Shown here: piece after piece, positions 1 to 6,059 of the stretch
Layout of the letters: the number at the start of each line of letters is the position of its first letter
Numbering within the stretch: the stretch's first letter is position 1
Assembly (NCBI GenBank): GCA_964625145.1
Contig: CAZVAQ010000156.1
Span: 1 to 8,069, forward strand
Source: CAYTRP01 sp964625145
Lineage (GTDB): Bacteria; Sumerlaeota; Sumerlaeia; SLMS01; JAHLLQ01
DNA length: 8,069 nucleotides
Reading direction: 5' to 3'
The notes under the pieces: generated by a model
The model's database searches: none
What the model was told of the DNA's origin: nothing
What the model saw: only the letters and a program-made list of their open reading frames with translations
Made by a program: the position numbers and the translations under genes

Positions 1-376
1 CGGCCAGTTCCAGGCTCTTGATCTGGCCGACGACGCGCAGGGTCTTGGGCTGGAAGTTGCGCGGCGCGCTGCGGAAGAGGATGGAGCGGTTGTCGTCGCC
101 CTGTTCTTCCGGGTCCGGTGTCAGATTGAGCAGGTCGCCGCTCTGCGACCACTTGCCGCGTTCGACGCCCGCCAGGGCCAGGATGCCGGGCTCGATGACG
201 AGGAACCGGTAAGTGCCATCGGGCAGAATCTCGAGCTGGGCCTTCACATCCATCGATCCCTGCGCCGCGTTGAACTTCCCTTCGCCAAGCCACGCGCCGG
301 GAAGTTCCGTCGTGCCGCTGCTGCACGCACTGAGAATGAAGGCAAGCATGATGATGGGGAGAAGCAGACGGTGCAT
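1..376 (-). CDS. Small lipoprotein, C-terminus cut by window edge
   Basis: The first 125 residues are visible, and the 3' end of the gene lies beyond base 1. The start ATG (376-374) follows an AAGGA ribosome-binding site at 7-nt spacing. Residues 1-18 form a classic lipoprotein signal: a short charged N-terminus (MHR), a hydrophobic stretch, and the lipobox L-S-A-C with the lipidated cysteine at 18. An inner- or outer-membrane anchored protein is therefore likely. The mature part begins with Ser/Gly/Thr-rich linker residues. It continues with alternating hydrophobic stretches such as QLEILPDGTYRF and GKWSQSGDLLNL, a pattern typical of small lipocalin-like beta proteins (a G-x-W start, then repeated 'pdGty ... 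G.W' strands). That fold is an inference. I cannot assign a family or ligand. The gene lies 89 bp downstream of galK on the same strand, but the gap holds a candidate promoter, so it may be its own unit. Confidence 0.85.
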   Translation of the reverse strand, partial: MHRLLLPIIMLAFILSACSSGTTELPGAWLGEGKFNAAQGSMDVKAQLEILPDGTYRFLVIEPGILALAGVERGKWSQSGDLLNLTPDPEEQGDDNRSILFRSAPRNFQPKTLRVVGQIKSLELA

Positions 377-411
377 GATGTGTTCCTTTCGATGGGTATG
401 CGTATTCTTGA

Positions 412-440
412 TTTATGAGTCTCTACATCGTCACACACAA
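412..440 (-). promoter_or_regulatory. Candidate sigma70-type promoter for the lipoprotein
   Basis: On the minus strand TTGTGT (440-435) and CATAAA (417-412) are separated by exactly 17 nt, in an AT-rich pocket of an otherwise GC-rich region. Initiation about 7 nt further would give a leader of roughly 30 nt before the ATG at 376. The -35 matches consensus at three of six positions and the -10 at four of six, so this is a suggestion only. It would uncouple the lipoprotein from galK. Confidence 0.3.
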
Positions 441-453
441 GGATATTCACGAC

Positions 454-488
454 GTCCCTCACTCTTTATCCTTCATCATTTATCCTTC
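454..488 (-). repeat. Degenerate heptad repeat spanning the galK stop codon
   Basis: Read on the minus strand (galK sense) there are five consecutive 7-mers: GAAGGAT, AAATGAT, GAAGGAT, AAAGAGT, GAGGGAC. The 10-mer TTTATCCTTC occurs twice on the plus strand (465-474 and 479-488) with a 14-bp period. The array encodes the last residues of galactokinase (RRINDEG) and supplies its TAA stop. TAA or TGA triplets fall in all three frames of the sense strand. It resembles the STRR-type heptanucleotide repeats described in cyanobacteria and the array found after metY in this window. Confidence 0.7.
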
Positions 489-1650
489 TGCTTTCCGCTC
501 CTTGCGCCGGGGATGTGGAGAGCAACTCCGGTGTCGTGCCGGTTGCCTGTTCGTACGCCTGCGTGATGTTGGCCACTGCAGCCTGCACGCTGCCTGGCTT
601 GAAGAGTGCCACGACGCAGCCGCCAAAGCCCGCGCCAGTCATGCGCGCGCCGAGGCACCCGGGTTGCTGTGCGGCAATGGCGGCGGCAATGTCGAGCTCC
701 GCGCAGGAGACCTCAAAGTCGTCCCGAAGGCTCGCGTGCGAAGCGCCCAGCAGCGGGAAGAGCACCGCGACATCGCCGGATTCCAGCGCCAGGGCTGTCG
801 CGTGGACGCGTGCGTTCTCCGTGATGACGTGGCGCGCGCGGCGGCGGGGCATCTCGTCAATTTGTGGCAGCAACTCCATGGCGATGCTCTCGGGGACGTC
901 GCCGAGGGTCTGCCAGGATTGTTCGGCCAGCTTGTTCATTGCCAGCAGCGCCTCGGCGCATTCCTCGCGCCGGCGGTTGTATTCCGAATCCACCAGGCCG
1001 CGGCGCTTCTTCGTGTCGATGATCAGGATGGCGGCCTTGTCCGACGGGAAGGCGATGTTGCGCGTCTCGAGCGTGCGCGCATCGAGCAGCAGCGCGTGAT
1101 CGCGTAGGCACAATGCGGAGGCGGCCTGGTCCATGATGCCGCACTTCACGCCCACCAGCGGACTGTGCTCCGCCGCCTGCCCCAGCAGCGCGATTTCCAT
1201 CGGAGTCAATCCAGCATTGGCCACGGCGTTGAACAACGTCGCGAGGCAGACTTCCAACGAAGCAGAGGACGACAGGCCGCTGCCGCGCGGCACATCGCCC
1301 TCCATGGCGATCTCCATGCCGGGGATCGTGATGCCGCGCAGGATGAATTGTTCGATCACTGCGGCGACATAACGTGGCCACCCGCGCAGCGTGCCGGGTT
1401 GCGCGGCGTGCGTTGAGTCAAACTCCACAAGCTGCGTGTAGTTCACCGACCAGATGGCGATGCGCGCCGACCCGTTGACGCGGGCAGCAACAGCGGCTTC
1501 GCGTTCTATGGCCGCGGGTAGCATCAACCCGCCGTTGTAGTCTGTGTGCTCTCCGATCAGGTTCACACGGCCCGGTGCGCGGGCAAACCACTCGGGATCG
1601 CGATGGAACTGCTCGCGGAAATGATGAGCCAGCGCACTTTGGTCGATCAT
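466..1650 (-). CDS. galK: Galactokinase
   Basis: A cytosolic GHMP-family kinase that phosphorylates alpha-D-galactose to galactose-1-phosphate with ATP, the entry step of the Leloir pathway. The 394-residue length is normal for the family. The galactokinase signature GRVNLIGEHTDYN is at 27-39 and includes the Arg (R28) that assists catalysis. The ATP-binding loop PRGSGLSSSAS is at 121-131. GIMDQ at 171-175 carries the expected catalytic Asp (D174). GHMP motif 3, with GAGFGGC, is at about 334-345. The start is set by the ATG at 1650-1648, which overlaps the TGA of the upstream lipoprotein gene (ATGA). No strong ribosome-binding site precedes it, so translational coupling is likely. The frame stays open upstream for 43 codons, but this merely overlaps the previous gene. 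The last seven residues and the stop lie inside a heptad repeat, so the tail after about residue 384 is probably acquired. No galT, galE or galM is visible nearby. Confidence 0.96.
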   Translation of the reverse strand: MIDQSALAHHFREQFHRDPEWFARAPGRVNLIGEHTDYNGGLMLPAAIEREAAVAARVNGSARIAIWSVNYTQLVEFDSTHAAQPGTLRGWPRYVAAVIEQFILRGITIPGMEIAMEGDVPRGSGLSSSASLEVCLATLFNAVANAGLTPMEIALLGQAAEHSPLVGVKCGIMDQAASALCLRDHALLLDARTLETRNIAFPSDKAAILIIDTKKRRGLVDSEYNRRREECAEALLAMNKLAEQSWQTLGDVPESIAMELLPQIDEMPRRRARHVITENARVHATALALESGDVAVLFPLLGASHASLRDDFEVSCAELDIAAAIAAQQPGCLGARMTGAGFGGCVVALFKPGSVQAAVANITQAYEQATGTTPELLSTSPAQGAESRRINDEG

Positions 1651-2699
1651 TGTTCTGCGGGGGCTTCCGCGTTGGATGGCTCTTGCTCGGCCGGTTGCGC
1701 TTCTGGCGGCGGCTGACGTTGCAACAGAACCTTGATCGTGAACCCACCGACAGTCTCGTCGCCCTTGCGGTACATCCAATCGGTGATTGATTCAATGGGG
1801 AGCGTCACCTTGTCGCCCACCTTGATGTTCTCCACATAGTAGGGCTCGTTGGTCAGGATGCCCGTGAGCGTCTCCTCGGCAAAGGATGTGACGCGGACCC
1901 ACATGTGCTCCTCGCCGTCGGCGTACTCAAAGGGTGCCTTGACGAGGTAGGGCGAATCGTCGCCACGGCCGCGCCGTTCAAAGGCGAGTCGGAACTCCGG
2001 CATGCGGCGGCGGGCCTCGGCAATGGCTGCCTCCATCTCCGGGTCGTCGCCGACGCCGATGATCTCGCCGGTCAAGTCGCCAAAGACGGCGCGGGGATTG
2101 GGGCCGCGCAGTATCTCTCGCATTGAATCGTCCCACACGGCGATGGTGCGGTTCGTGGCGGAGAAGATGACCAGGGCGTTGTCGTCGACAAACTGCTCCA
2201 GGATGCGCCCGGCCAACCGGTAGGCGCCCGCTTCGGTGGGTCCGCCTTCGCGCCGTTCGACATCCACGGCGATCCAGGCGACGTGCTTGTCGACTGCTTG
2301 CTGCAGCGCTTCCAGCTCGAACTTGTCCTCCTCGTCAAAGTACGCTGTGTCGAAGGAGTTGATGCGCACGATGGTGCCGCCGATGTTGGCGAAGTGAAAG
2401 GGTCCTTCTCCGAACACGAACGAGGCGGGCGAATCGGTCTGCGTGGCAAAGCGCGTTTCCAGCGCGGCGTCCAGCTTCTGGCGGATGAGCGGCACCGTGT
2501 GGGACTGCTTTTCGGAGAGCAGGATCCCCAGTGAGTAGCGGAAGTCCGCCTCGCGGATGCGCTGCACGACCATGCGCGGCTGAAAGGCGGTGTCGCCGTC
2601 CGCCGCTGCAGATTGGCTTGAAGCGGATTGGGAAGTCGCCTCTTGGGAGCAGGAAGCCGTCAGCGCCAACAGGATGCAGCACACCAGCAGGGATCTCAT
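1647..2699 (-). CDS. DUF2314-domain lipoprotein
   Basis: A 350-residue protein of unknown function. It starts at the ATG at 2699, which overlaps the TGA of the upstream Bfd-like gene (ATGA) and has GGAG 7 nt upstream. Residues 1-17 (MRSLLVCCILLALTASC) are a lipoprotein signal with the acceptor Cys at 17. The lipobox T-A-S-C is less standard but within the accepted pattern. A Ser/Gln/Ala-rich linker runs to about 37. Residues 45-200 form a soluble domain I do not recognise, containing AWIAVDVERR and ALVIFSATNRTIAVWDD. Residues about 221-327 match the DUF2314 family, the domain seen in E. coli YegJ: EHMWVRV, 'VGDKVTLPIESITDWMY' and 'GGFTIKVLL' are the diagnostic segments. The tail (329-350) is rich in Pro, Gln and Glu. 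It is probably anchored at the membrane facing the periplasm. Nothing shows a link to galactose. Confidence 0.85.
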   Translation of the reverse strand: MRSLLVCCILLALTASCSQEATSQSASSQSAAADGDTAFQPRMVVQRIREADFRYSLGILLSEKQSHTVPLIRQKLDAALETRFATQTDSPASFVFGEGPFHFANIGGTIVRINSFDTAYFDEEDKFELEALQQAVDKHVAWIAVDVERREGGPTEAGAYRLAGRILEQFVDDNALVIFSATNRTIAVWDDSMREILRGPNPRAVFGDLTGEIIGVGDDPEMEAAIAEARRRMPEFRLAFERRGRGDDSPYLVKAPFEYADGEEHMWVRVTSFAEETLTGILTNEPYYVENIKVGDKVTLPIESITDWMYRKGDETVGGFTIKVLLQRQPPPEAQPAEQEPSNAEAPAEQ

Positions 2700-2926
2700 C
2701 GGGAGACTCCGGGTAGGGATTTCGCCGGGATCGGCGGGCAGGGAAATGGCACGGCGGTCTCGCCGGTGGCCAGCGCGTATTCGATAAACGGCGCGCACAT
2801 GCCGCAATAGGTGCTGCAACCCAGTGCCTGGGCGATGGGGGGGAGCGAATCCGCGTTGTGCTCGCGCGCCCAATGAAGGATGTCGGCGAGGGACTTGCGT
2901 TTGCAGATGCAGTGGGTAACGGCCAT
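2696..2926 (-). CDS. Bfd-like [2Fe-2S] protein
   Basis: A 76-residue protein of the bacterioferritin-associated ferredoxin fold (Fer2_BFD). Four cysteines sit in the family pattern: C6-x-C8 near the N-terminus (THCICKRKSL) and C41-x2-C44 (YCGMCAPFIEY), with 32 residues between the pairs as in E. coli Bfd. Extra cysteines at 37 and 63 are unusual. In characterised members the domain binds a [2Fe-2S] cluster and either mobilises iron from bacterioferritin or serves as a module of larger redox enzymes. No bacterioferritin is visible here. The ATG at 2926 puts C6 at the usual distance from the N-terminus. The reading frame is open far upstream, but extension would run deep into the divergent gene. 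No Shine-Dalgarno is evident, so leaderless or weak initiation is possible. It is the first gene of the three-gene operon and overlaps the next start by ATGA. The Pro-rich tail after residue 55 (FPCPPIPAKSLPG) is not part of the domain. Confidence 0.82.
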   Translation of the reverse strand: MAVTHCICKRKSLADILHWAREHNADSLPPIAQALGCSTYCGMCAPFIEYALATGETAVPFPCPPIPAKSLPGVSR

Positions 2927-2932
2927 AGGTAT

Positions 2933-2959
2933 CAGGGTCAGGGGCCAGAGGTCAGCAGG
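2933..2959 (+). repeat. Degenerate CAGRGGY heptads in divergent intergenic region
   Basis: Successive units CAGGGT (6 nt), CAGGGGC, CAGAGGT and CAGCAGG follow one another just upstream of the Bfd-like start. The period is 7 except for the first unit. The unit differs in sequence from the GAAGGRT heptads at 454-488 and 7384-7410 but has the same period and an intergenic location. The array ends in AGGA, which could serve as a ribosome-binding site only if the YfhO-like gene began at 2970. Confidence 0.5.
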
Positions 2960-3053
2960 ATCGTGGGCGATGGCCGTGGTGGAAGCCAATGGAAGATTGG
3001 ATGGAAAGTTCCGTGTTCCAACTCTTGAAGGCGCGACGATCGGCGGGGCGAGA

Positions 3054-5192
3054 ATGGATCTGATCCAATGGTGCAGGGATTCGCGGTTGGTGCGCCGTCT
3101 TGGCGTGGTGATCTTCTTCATGGTGTTGGCGTGGGCCCAGATTGATTGGGCGGTGAAGGACAAGCCGGAGGGGGAATGGTTCCTTTACGGACGGGACACA
3201 GTCTCCCATGATCTGCCGGTGCAGATGTGGATCGCGCGCGAGGTGATGCGGTCGGGGGGAGAGATGCCGTTGTGGATGCCGCCGCTGCATGGGGGCTTGC
3301 CAACGTTGGGGGCGTGGCTGTGGACGCCGTTGGCGCCGTCGATCTGGGCGTACGAGGTAATGCCGACTCCGCAGGCCCAGCGATTCCAATGGTGGTGGGC
3401 GCTGTGGTGGGCGGGACTTGGCGGGTACGTGTTGGGGCGGGCGATGGGATTGTCGCGCGGCGCGGCGCTGCTGGTGGGTGTGGGATGCGGTGTGTCGGGG
3501 CATGTGGTGACGCTGATTCACGCGGGGCACCTGCAGAAGGTGTTGGCGCTGGCGTGGCTGCCGTGGTGCGCAGCGGGGGGATTGGGGGCGATGGGGAGTG
3601 GACGAGGTGGACGCGTTGAAATGAGGTGGGCGTGCCTCGGTGGGTTCGCGCTGGGGATGATGTTCCTGTCCGGACATCCGCAGATCGCTTATGTGGGCGC
3701 GCATGTGCTGGGCGTCATGGCGTTGCTCGGCGGGGGATGGGATTGGGTGTCCTTGAGATGGCGCGGGATGATGCTGGCGGGGATGGTGGTGTTGGGCGGG
3801 TTGGTGGGGAGCGCGCAGTTGCTCCCCGGGATGGAGATGGGCGGACTGTCCAACCGCGCGGGTGGCGTGGAATATGACGAAGCCGTCGCGACAAGCTATC
3901 CCGCGTCGGAGCTGGGCGAGTTCTTCCTGCCGCGCCATCGCGGCGATTCATCTGCTGCAGGCTTTGGCCAATACGATGGGGCGTGGGGCGAGCGCCTCGT
4001 GTCGGACTATGCGGGAGTCGTGGTTTGCGCGTTGGCGTTGGTGGGGATTGCCATCGGGCGCGATCGACGGCGGCTGGTGTGGATTGCCATCGCGTTGGCG
4101 AGTGTCGTCGTGGGCTTGGGGGCGAACACGCCGATGTACGGTCTGCTGCATGCGTGGTGGCCGGGGATGCGCAGCTTCCGCTCGCCCGGGACGTTCTTCG
4201 CCGGCGTCGCGTTGGCGCTGCCAGCGCTCGCCGGTGTGGGACTGGAGGCGTTGCGACATCGCATGGATGTGTGGCGCGCAGGTCTCGGCCGGACAGCCAG
4301 CATGATTGCGGCGTTGGTTGCGGCGGGTGGTGGTGTCGGGTTGTTGCTTTGGCCAGTCGACGGATTCGTGCTCGCGTCGTTGATGCGCAGCGCGGGCGTT
4401 GCTCTGCTCGCTGGAGCAGCGGTGGTGGCTGCGATGTCGCTCACGCGCGAACGCGGTCTTGCCTTGGCGGGTTTGCTGGCGTTGGTGACGGCGGGCGATC
4501 TGGTGATGGCAAACCGCGCGTTCCTGGTCGCGGCGCAGTGGGAACCATATGCGGCGTACCTGGGCCCGACAGGGATCGACATCGCGTTGATGGACGAACC
4601 GCGACCGCTGCGCGTGTTCGAGCCCGGCCGCGAGTTGTCGCTGCAGCAGTTGCTCAACGAACGCGACGCGTTGCTCGGCTATCACCCGGTGACGTATCGC
4701 GCCGTGCAGGAACAAACCGACCGGTTGGGATTCGATTCGCGCGAATGGCGCGCGGCGTGGGGTGTGCGGCATCGCGTTGTTGCCAGCGAGGCGGACTTGC
4801 TCGAAGGCGAGCGCATCGTGGCGCCGGTGCGTGGCGGTTTGCTCGCGGAAGACGAAGGCATCCTGCCCCCCGTTCGCGGCGCGGCGGGCGGACGCGTGCA
4901 ACGCTGGGAGTGGCTTCAGCGCGACGCCAACGAGACCAAGTTGTTCCTGCGCGTGGACGAGCCGACAACGCTGCTGGCCAAGGAAACCACCGCTCCCGGT
5001 TGGCGGCATCGCGTGAACGATGGCCCGTGGATCGCCGCCGATGAAGTCCGCCCCGCGCGCCAAGTGGAACTCCCCGCCGGCGAATCCGTCATCGAATGGC
5101 AATACCGCCCCGGCAGCTATCGCGTCGGGTTGTTCCTGGCGCTGGTGGGTGTGATGATCGCGGTGATGGGGATAGGCATGCGGAGAGGATAA
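3054..5192 (+). CDS. YfhO-like multi-pass membrane protein
   Basis: A 712-residue integral membrane protein of the YfhO type, a GT-C-like family. B. subtilis YfhO acts in lipoteichoic acid glycosylation. Residues 17-30 begin the first membrane helix. The loop after it (41-84) has the family layout: YGRDTVSHDLPVQ followed by 'MPLWMPPLHGGLP'. Its Asp residues (48, 53) are candidates for catalysis. Further hydrophobic segments lie near 112-145, 163-180, 192-228, 238-257, 318-355, 378-400, 414-435, 445-485 and 692-708. SGHPQ at 206-210 is a typical YfhO-family motif. The extracytoplasmic C-terminal domain ends in APGW...VNDGPW...LPAGESVIEWQYRPGSYRVG, the recognisable YfhO ending before a last helix. 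I chose ATG 3054 because GGCGGGG lies just upstream, the protein then starts shortly before helix 1, and bases 2988-3035 lack the strong G/C third-position bias of the gene. ATG 2970, with AGGA 9 nt upstream, would add 28 residues. The substrate is unknown. Confidence 0.8.
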   Translation: MDLIQWCRDSRLVRRLGVVIFFMVLAWAQIDWAVKDKPEGEWFLYGRDTVSHDLPVQMWIAREVMRSGGEMPLWMPPLHGGLPTLGAWLWTPLAPSIWAYEVMPTPQAQRFQWWWALWWAGLGGYVLGRAMGLSRGAALLVGVGCGVSGHVVTLIHAGHLQKVLALAWLPWCAAGGLGAMGSGRGGRVEMRWACLGGFALGMMFLSGHPQIAYVGAHVLGVMALLGGGWDWVSLRWRGMMLAGMVVLGGLVGSAQLLPGMEMGGLSNRAGGVEYDEAVATSYPASELGEFFLPRHRGDSSAAGFGQYDGAWGERLVSDYAGVVVCALALVGIAIGRDRRRLVWIAIALASVVVGLGANTPMYGLLHAWWPGMRSFRSPGTFFAGVALALPALAGVGLEALRHRMDVWRAGLGRTASMIAALVAAGGGVGLLLWPVDGFVLASLMRSAGVALLAGAAVVAAMSLTRERGLALAGLLALVTAGDLVMANRAFLVAAQWEPYAAYLGPTGIDIALMDEPRPLRVFEPGRELSLQQLLNERDALLGYHPVTYRAVQEQTDRLGFDSREWRAAWGVRHRVVASEADLLEGERIVAPVRGGLLAEDEGILPPVRGAAGGRVQRWEWLQRDANETKLFLRVDEPTTLLAKETTAPGWRHRVNDGPWIAADEVRPARQVELPAGESVIEWQYRPGSYRVGLFLALVGVMIAVMGIGMRRG

Positions 5193-5292
5193 AGTAGCGT
5201 TGGCATCCTGCCCCAGACCAGCCAGCCCCAAGCACCACTCCGGAGCCGACGTATCACAAGAAGCGCCACGGCCAAGATGGCCATGCTACTTT
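5191..5292. repeat. 102-bp inverted-repeat (REP/MITE-like) element
   Basis: The ends are perfect 8-bp inverted repeats, AAAGTAGC (5191-5198) and GCTACTTT (5285-5292). Compared as inverted sequences, the outer 28 bases of each side agree at about 20 positions without gaps. Each end carries a small hairpin: GGCA-TCC-TGCC (5202-5212) and GGCCA-AGA-TGGCC (5270-5282). The 8-bp palindrome CTCCGGAG (5238-5245) lies exactly at the midpoint. The first two A residues are also the last two bases of the YfhO-like gene's TAA stop. No open reading frame is inside. The shape fits a pair of REP-like units in inverted orientation or a miniature inverted-repeat element. Copies elsewhere in the genome cannot be checked here. 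It lies between convergent genes, where it could end transcripts from both sides. Confidence 0.6.
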
Positions 5293-5360
5293 GGCGGGTG
5301 ATACTCCTGTCATTTTGAAAGAGGCTCTTTGAATCATGAAGTGCTGTTGATGTCAAAGCC

Positions 5361-5894
5361 TCACTCTTGCACCGGCACCTCATTCGAGATGTCTTCCGGC
5401 CCCTGGTAATACTCGATCAGTGTCGGGCGGAAGCCGAGCTTCTCGTACAATCGCCGCGCGCATTCGTTGTCCACCGGCGTCTGCAGCAGGATCCTCTCCG
5501 CCCCCAGCGCCCGCAGCTCGCGCATCATGCGCTTCAGCAATGCCTCGCCCACGCCGCGACCGCGCGCCTCCGGCGCGACGATCAGGTCCTGGATCATGCC
5601 GTGCTCCCGCGCCAGGATCTTCCAGTTCACCGGCTCCAGCGAACCGAGCGCGTAGCCCACGATCGCGCCATCCATCTCCGCCACGAGGACGACCCATTGC
5701 GGGTCCAGACGGCAACGCGCCAGGAAGGCTTCGAAGTTCGGCTCCGGCGGATCGTTCAGGAGCGGGAAACGCCCCGGGTCGCGGCGTTCGAATTCGCGCA
5801 GCAGCGTCGAGCCCAGCGCGGCCGCCTGCGGCAGGTCGCTCTCGCAGGCGCGACGCATGTGAAACGTGGTGGCGGGTTGAGAGACAGTTGCCAT
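5361..5894 (-). CDS. GNAT-family N-acetyltransferase
   Basis: A 177-residue single-domain GNAT protein that would transfer an acetyl group from acetyl-CoA to an unknown amine. The first strand and helix are at about 11-35 (FHMRRACESDLPQAAALG). Motif A is DLIVAPEARGRGVGEALL (103-120), with the CoA-pyrophosphate loop R111-G-R-G-V-G116. Motif B includes NECARRLYEKLGFRP (143-157). The ending IEYYQGPED is common in RimI-like members. Nothing identifies the substrate, so a ribosomal-protein role should not be assumed. I chose ATG 5894, which has AGGAG upstream at a long 12-nt spacing. A GTG nine codons earlier and an internal ATG at residue 13 are alternatives. The gene is divergent from metY with 182 bp between the start codons, and convergent with the YfhO-like gene. 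Confidence 0.88.
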   Translation of the reverse strand: MATVSQPATTFHMRRACESDLPQAAALGSTLLREFERRDPGRFPLLNDPPEPNFEAFLARCRLDPQWVVLVAEMDGAIVGYALGSLEPVNWKILAREHGMIQDLIVAPEARGRGVGEALLKRMMRELRALGAERILLQTPVDNECARRLYEKLGFRPTLIEYYQGPEDISNEVPVQE

Positions 5895-5967
5895 TTGCAG
5901 GGCACACTCCTGATCCTTCACGCATGCACCGCCGGGCCGCTGGGGCAAGGCGGAATCGTGCGCAACT

Positions 5968-5985
5968 CCCCCCGGCGGCGGGGGG
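5968..5985 (+). promoter_or_regulatory. GC hairpin at the upstream end of the metY leader
   Basis: CCCCCC (5968-5973) and GGGGGG (5980-5985) are perfect complements around GGCGGC. No T tract follows on either strand, so it is not an intrinsic terminator. It directly abuts the CTCTCT segment and the next stem, which suggests one continuous structured leader if the metY transcript begins upstream of it. Confidence 0.45.
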
Positions 5986-5991
5986 CTCTCT

Positions 5992-6013
5992 GGCATTGAC
6001 ACGACCCAATGCC
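5992..6013 (+). promoter_or_regulatory. 22-bp palindrome upstream of metY (operator or leader stem)
   Basis: GGCATTG (5992-5998) and CAATGCC (6007-6013) are a perfect 7-8-7 inverted repeat. Allowing one or two bulged bases, CTC (5988-5990) and GAG (6016-6018) extend it. A consensus-like TTGACA (5996-6001) overlaps the left arm, but no -10 element follows at the right distance. It could be a DNA operator or an RNA stem. I do not recognise it as a site of a named methionine regulator. Confidence 0.5.
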
Positions 6014-6017
6014 GCGA

Positions 6018-6050
6018 GGGGGAACACCCGCGTCCGGGAAAATATTCCCG
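6018..6050 (+). promoter_or_regulatory. Alternative hairpins just before the metY start
   Basis: CGGGAA (6035-6040) pairs with TTCCCG (6045-6050) around AATA. The same CGGG (6035-6038) can instead pair with CCCG (6027-6030) around CGTC. TTCCC (6045-6049) can alternatively pair with an upstream GGGAA (6020-6024). The pairings exclude each other, an arrangement common in attenuators and riboswitches. The stems are short and no T tract follows, so the evidence is only suggestive. Confidence 0.4.
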
Positions 6051-6059
6051 CAATTCTAT

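Noticed and set aside
415..1107. Plus-strand open frames opposite galK
   Set aside because: They are shadows of the galactokinase gene, whose motifs are unmistakable on the minus strand.
2986..3000. CCAAT-N5-ATTGG inverted repeat as an operator
   Set aside because: Five-base arms are common by chance. There is no second copy and no recognised promoter around it.
2880..3053. Longer N-terminus for the YfhO-like gene, starting at 2880 or 2970
   Set aside because: A start at 2880 overlaps the Bfd-like gene on the other strand and both its promoter regions. The 2988-3035 part lacks the G/C third-position bias seen after 3054. The 2970 start remains possible because of AGGA upstream.
2927..3163. 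N-terminal extension of the Bfd-like protein
   Set aside because: It would overlap the divergent gene, and the added residues match nothing. The ATG at 2926 puts the first cysteines at the normal family position.
5316..5332. AAAGAG-G-CTCTTT palindrome as terminator between the convergent genes
   Set aside because: The loop is too short for the full stem and no T tract follows on either strand.
5996..6001. TTGACA as the -35 box of a metY promoter
   Set aside because: No -10-like hexamer lies 16-18 nt downstream, where the sequence is GGGGAA. The only TATAGA (6057-6062) is far too distant.
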